A DNA stretch of 64,000 nt, taken from contig NZ_JBAHWA010000017.1 in the NCBI RefSeq assembly GCF_036697405.1, forward strand, positions 1-64,000, written 5' to 3'. Under the pieces are notes generated by a model. It was not told the DNA's origin and did no database searches. It saw only the letters and a list, made by a program, of their open reading frames with translations. Below are positions 63,508-64,000 of this stretch, one piece after another. This DNA is from Lysobacter sp036697405. Its GTDB lineage: Bacteria > Pseudomonadota > Gammaproteobacteria > Xanthomonadales > Xanthomonadaceae. A program made the translations under genes and the position numbers. Position 1 is the first letter of the stretch. The number at the start of each line of letters is the position of its first letter.

Positions 63508-63634
63508 GTCCGGGAATCGGGAATGGGGAATCGGGAATCGTAAAAGGATGGGGAGGGCGTATGTCTTCTAAGTACGACGGATCGGGCAAGGCTTTGGCTT
63601 CGAACGATTCCCGACTTCCCATTCCCGATTCCCG
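63508..63634. repeat. GATTCGGGATT-type inverted repeat, variant copy 3
   Basis: Left arm CGGGAATCGGGAATGGGGAA then TCGGGAATCG (63513-63540). Right arm CGATTCCCGACTTCCCATTC, then CCGATTCCCGG (63605-63634). Relative to copies 1 and 2 (GATTCGGGATT), both arms carry matching changes, so pairing is kept. The right arm lies within the cobB reading frame. Confidence 0.8.
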
Positions 63635-64000
63635 GCCCCGCTACTGCGCGGCGCTATTGGTGTCCGCGCCGGCCTCGGGCCAGGGCAAGACCAGCGTCAC
63701 CGCCGCCCTGGCGCGTTGGCACACGCGCCAGGGCCGGCGCGTGCGGGTGTTCAAGACCGGTCCGGATTTCCTCGATCCGATGGTGCACGAGCGCGCCAGC
63801 GGCGCGCCGGCCTACCAGCTCGATCTTTGGATGTGCGGCGAGGAGGAGGTGCGCGCGCGTCTGTACGAGGCCGCGGGCGAGGCCGATCTGATCCTGGTCG
63901 AAGGCGTGATGGGCCTGTTCGACGGCAAGCCCTCCAGCGCCGATCTCGCCCTGGCGCTGGGCCTGCCGGTGCTGGCGGTGATCGACGGTTCGGCGATGGC
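63561..64000 (+). CDS. cobB: Cobyrinic acid a,c-diamide synthase, 5' part
   Basis: At least 146 codons; the gene runs off the window. It amidates the a and c side chains of cobyrinic acid (hydrogenobyrinic acid in the aerobic route), using glutamine and ATP. The P-loop LLVSAPASGQGKTSVTAALAR and KTGPDFLDPMVHE, then LILVEGVMGLFDG, are CobB/CbiA signatures. The start at 63561 (MSSKYDGSGK) has GGATGGGGAGG just upstream and no other Met precedes the P-loop. As a result, about 30 residues are added before the conserved start, including NDSRLPIPDSRPR, which is encoded by the right arm of the inverted repeat. Confidence 0.92.
   Translation, partial: MSSKYDGSGKALASNDSRLPIPDSRPRYCAALLVSAPASGQGKTSVTAALARWHTRQGRRVRVFKTGPDFLDPMVHERASGAPAYQLDLWMCGEEEVRARLYEAAGEADLILVEGVMGLFDGKPSSADLALALGLPVLAVIDGSAM

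Overview
The window looks like chromosomal DNA from a very GC-rich gammaproteobacterium of the Xanthomonadaceae, most likely Lysobacter or a close relative. I base this on codon usage biased to G/C at third positions, on gammaproteobacterial gene neighbourhoods (zapA-6S RNA-fau, ygfB-pepP, rdgB-rph-yicC, gmk-rpoZ-spoT, bamD/rluD/pgeF-clpB), on three TonB-dependent receptors, and on the many short palindromic intergenic repeats. The genus is an inference; the gene families are read directly from the translations.

Layout. 1-300: end of one rRNA-type terminator, then an unusual 5S rRNA with its own near-identical terminator, so a tandem 5S. 300-1350: repeat field. 1350-3450: a tiny leader ORF, mutually exclusive hairpins and an ABC exporter. 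3650-8110 (minus): Y-family polymerase, rpiA, EVE protein, fau, 6S RNA, zapA and a coiled-coil partner. 8203-12756 (minus): a 1517-residue propeller/PAS/GGDEF/EAL sensor lying between the zapA and ygfB-pepP blocks. 12862-16996: ygfB, pepP, a repeat field, and a convergent M24 peptidase.

17362-26878 is the main accessory island. It holds an ECF sigma factor, a FecR-type anti-sigma factor, a 1137-residue STN-containing TonB receptor (a classical surface-signalling trio), two small secreted proteins, and two tandem paralogous anchored proteins of unknown function. It is followed by a remnant of a duplicated M24 peptidase gene and a CHASE/PAS/GGDEF/EAL protein (27225-29954). A PilZ protein translationally coupled to a DUF1631 protein (30156-32767) adds a third cyclic-di-GMP element.

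32974-46072 is mostly housekeeping: hemW, rdgB, rph, yicC, gmk, rpoZ, spoT, bamD, rluD and pgeF, with overlapping stop/start codons in several places. 46174-50287 has DUF4166, DCC, DUF3574, NCS2-like permease and glyoxalase genes. clpB (50804-53389) has a sigma-32-like promoter. Two small lipoproteins, an amidohydrolase and a second TonB receptor follow on the minus strand.

59470-64000 is a cobalamin operon: B12 riboswitch, btuB, two paralogous multi-span membrane proteins, cobO, and the 5' part of cobB running off the window.

Several repeat families recur. Two observations stand out: repeats read through as protein (inside pgeF, and at the N terminus of cobB), and a roughly 250-bp multi-hairpin element in two copies whose long stem differs by compensatory changes on both arms.
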